From an uncultured Porphyromonadaceae bacterium (GTDB taxonomy: Bacteria > Bacteroidota > Bacteroidia > Bacteroidales > Muribaculaceae): a DNA stretch of 5,302 nucleotides. Below, piece by piece: positions 3,542-5,302 of this stretch (its first letter is position 1; each line of letters begins with the position of its first letter). Location of the stretch: NCBI GenBank assembly GCA_900554265.1, contig USGZ01000144.1, positions 1 through 5,302 of the forward strand, given 5' to 3'. The position numbers and the translations under genes were made by a program. Under the pieces are notes generated by a model. It was not told the DNA's origin and did no database searches. It saw only the letters and a program-made list of their open reading frames with translations.

Positions 3542-5302
3542 ATGAAAAATGATTTGAGCTCGCAGATTAAACTCGACCGCATCCCGCGCCGTTACTATGC
3601 GCCGGAGACGGAAATCGAGGCCGCAGCACTCTCCCGCGATGAGAAACTGGACACCCGTATAAGCGAAACCGCAGTCGAGGGTGCCGAGGCAGTGGCAAAC
3701 TATCTGGTCAAGCACATCAACCGCTACAAAGGCAAGAAGGGCAAATGCGTCCTGGCTCTCGGAGCCGGCATGGCCACGCACCAGGCTTACTCCAAGCTGA
3801 TTGAAAAGTACAAGGAAGGCCTTGTGGACTTCAAGGACGTGGTAATCTTCAATCTCGCCGAATTCTTCCCCACCGGCGAAGGCATGCCCTGCACCTTCGA
3901 CCGCCTCAAGGAAATTCTCCTGGACCACATCGATATCGACCCGGCCAATGTCCATACCATCAATCCTTCCGTAACGAAGGAAACCATGGTCGACTACTGC
4001 GGCGCATATCTGCAGGAAATCGAGGAAGAGGGCGGTCTGGACGTCGTTGTCTGCGAGGTAGGCCCCAACGGTACCCTGGCATTCAACGAACCGGGTACGG
4101 CACCCTCCAGCAGCTGCCGCCTGGTGCTCCTTGGCAGCGAGACCCGCCATCAGGTCGCCAACGACTACAAGTGCGCCAACGTGCCCTCGACGGCCATCAC
4201 ACTCGGTCTGGCCGACATCGTAAAGGCCCGTCGCGTCGTCACCATGGCCTGGGGCGAGAGCCGCGCCGCAATCATCCGCAAGACCGTAGAGGATACCCCG
4301 AACGTCAAGGTGCCCGCATCCCTGCTGCAGGGTCACCCGCACGTGCGCGTGTTCATCGACCTTGCCGCCGCCGAGGACCTCACCCGTCTTAGCCAGCCAT
4401 GGAAGGTAACCAACTGCGACTGGGACAACAACACCATCCGCCGCGCTATCGTATGGCTCTGCAACGAGACCGGCAAGCCCATCCTCAAGCTCACCAACAA
4501 GGACTACAACGACTACGGCCTGGGCGACCTGCTCGCTGAATTCGGCAGCGCCTACAATGTCAACATCAAGATATTCAACGATCTCCAGCACACCATCACC
4601 GGCTGGCCCGGCGGCAAACCCGACGCCGACGACACCTACCGTCCCGAGCGCGCCAAGCCCTATCCCAAGCGCGTGATCGTATTCTCGCCCCACCCCGACG
4701 ACGACGTCATCTCCATGGGCGGTACCCTCAAGCGCCTTGTCGACCAGAAACACGACGTACACGTGGCCTACGAAACCTCCGGCAACATCGCCGTCGGCGA
4801 CGAGGATATGATGCGCTACGTAATGCTTATGGACGGCGTGGCCGACCGCTTCGGCATCGACACCGAGGACTGGCGCAAGATGAGCGCCGCAATCCGCGAG
4901 TACGTAGCCCAGAAGCAGGCCAACGATGTGGATTCCAAGGATATCCGCTATCTAAAGACCAAAATACGCCAGTGCGAGGCCCGCATCGCCTGCGCATACA
5001 TCGGCGTGAAGCCGGACCATGTCCACTTCCTGAATCTGCCCTTCTACGAGACCGGCACAATCAAGAAGGGCGACCTGACCGACCGCGACGTCGACATCGT
5101 CCGCAACCTCATCGAGAGCGTCAAGCCCCACCAGATCTTCGTGGCCGGCGACCTCGCCGACCCCCACGGCACCCACAAGGTCTGCACCGACGCCGTCCTC
5201 GCCGCTGTCGACGAGCTCAAGGACGAGCCCTGGATGCAGGACTGCCGCATCTGGATGTACCGCGGTGCATGGGCCGAATGGGAAATAGACCACATCGAGA
5301 TG
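3542..5302 (+). CDS. NagB-like / LmbE (PIG-L) two-domain protein, annotated family 'glucosamine-6-phosphate deaminase', 3' end outside window
   Basis: The frame is open for 587 codons to the window edge; family members are about 660 residues, so roughly 75 are missing. Residues about 30-290 are a NagB/SugarP-isomerase fold (LALGAGMATHQAYSKLI at 71-87, VVIFNLAEFF near 100-109, GPNGTLAFNEPG at 174-185). A conserved linker follows (WKVTNCDW, KPILKLTNKDYND, NVNIKIFNDLQHTITGWPGG). From about residue 377 there is a PIG-L/LmbE deacetylase domain with HPDDD (384-388) and DPHGTH (540-545), which supply the zinc ligands and catalytic Asp. In E. coli NagB the deaminase needs Asp72, Asp141, His143 and Glu148; by eye these align with Ala106, Asn176, Thr178 and Glu183, so only the Glu is kept. 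The name deaminase is therefore doubtful; sugar-phosphate binding plus N-deacetylation is a fair inference. The ATG at 3542 follows an A-rich leader. No TAnnTTTG box lies in the 41-base gap to the transpeptidase gene, so read-through from that operon is possible. Confidence 0.88.
   Translation, partial: MKNDLSSQIKLDRIPRRYYAPETEIEAAALSRDEKLDTRISETAVEGAEAVANYLVKHINRYKGKKGKCVLALGAGMATHQAYSKLIEKYKEGLVDFKDVVIFNLAEFFPTGEGMPCTFDRLKEILLDHIDIDPANVHTINPSVTKETMVDYCGAYLQEIEEEGGLDVVVCEVGPNGTLAFNEPGTAPSSSCRLVLLGSETRHQVANDYKCANVPSTAITLGLADIVKARRVVTMAWGESRAAIIRKTVEDTPNVKVPASLLQGHPHVRVFIDLAAAEDLTRLSQPWKVTNCDWDNNTIRRAIVWLCNETGKPILKLTNKDYNDYGLGDLLAEFGSAYNVNIKIFNDLQHTITGWPGGKPDADDTYRPERAKPYPKRVIVFSPHPDDDVISMGGTLKRLVDQKHDVHVAYETSGNIAVGDEDMMRYVMLMDGVADRFGIDTEDWRKMSAAIREYVAQKQANDVDSKDIRYLKTKIRQCEARIACAYIGVKPDHVHFLNLPFYETGTIKKGDLTDRDVDIVRNLIESVKPHQIFVAGDLADPHGTHKVCTDAVLAAVDELKDEPWMQDCRIWMYRGAWAEWEIDHIEM

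Noticed and set aside
2847..3582. Two minus-strand frames of 218 and 236 codons opposite the transpeptidase gene
   Set aside because: Both lie antisense to a clear YkuD domain and show no domain features of their own.
3473..4762. A 429-codon open frame on the minus strand across the transpeptidase end and the NagB/LmbE gene
   Set aside because: It is the mirror of a strongly C-ending-codon gene on the plus strand; its Val/Gly/Asp-rich translation matches nothing recognisable, while the plus strand encodes two clear protein families.

Overview
The window looks like a Bacteroidales chromosome. Three things support this: several copies of the Bacteroidetes-type promoter box TAnnTTTG (three of them read TAACTTTG), no Shine-Dalgarno sequences before the genes, and a NagB/LmbE two-domain protein of the kind typical of this order. 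The coding regions are GC-rich with many C-ending codons, while the intergenic DNA is very AT-rich. Muribaculaceae or a similar GC-rich gut family would fit, but the family cannot be fixed from this sequence alone.

Left part (1-1500): a GNAT acetyltransferase reading frame enters from the left edge and stops early, without its C-terminal half. It is followed by a possible weak terminator, then a promoter and a small four-helix membrane protein of the DUF486/DMT type. On the opposite strand, overlapping the end of that gene by 35 bases, lies a PepSY-like (BLIP-like fold) putative lipoprotein.

Middle part (1460-2166): a complete minus-strand tRNA-Val(TAC) unit with promoter, gene and terminator, followed by about 590 bases without a convincing protein gene. 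This gap holds a GC-rich hairpin-forming island, a 12-base direct repeat, a promoter box followed about 115 bases later by a strong intrinsic terminator (a candidate small RNA), a second weaker hairpin, and the promoter of the next operon.

Right part (2167-5302): two genes 2 bases apart. The first encodes a zinc ribbon joined by a long Gln/Ala/Pro-repeat linker to a C-terminal membrane helix. The second encodes a membrane-anchored L,D-transpeptidase (YkuD), an enzyme of peptidoglycan cross-linking. Forty-one bases further, with no obvious promoter of its own, begins a large NagB-like/LmbE-like protein that runs off the right edge. Its PIG-L deacetylase metal motifs are intact, but the residues that make E. 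coli NagB a deaminase are mostly replaced. The common theme of the right part is the cell envelope and amino sugars. The most interesting points are the apparently inactive NagB domain, the zinc-ribbon/low-complexity tether paired with the transpeptidase, and the candidate small RNA.
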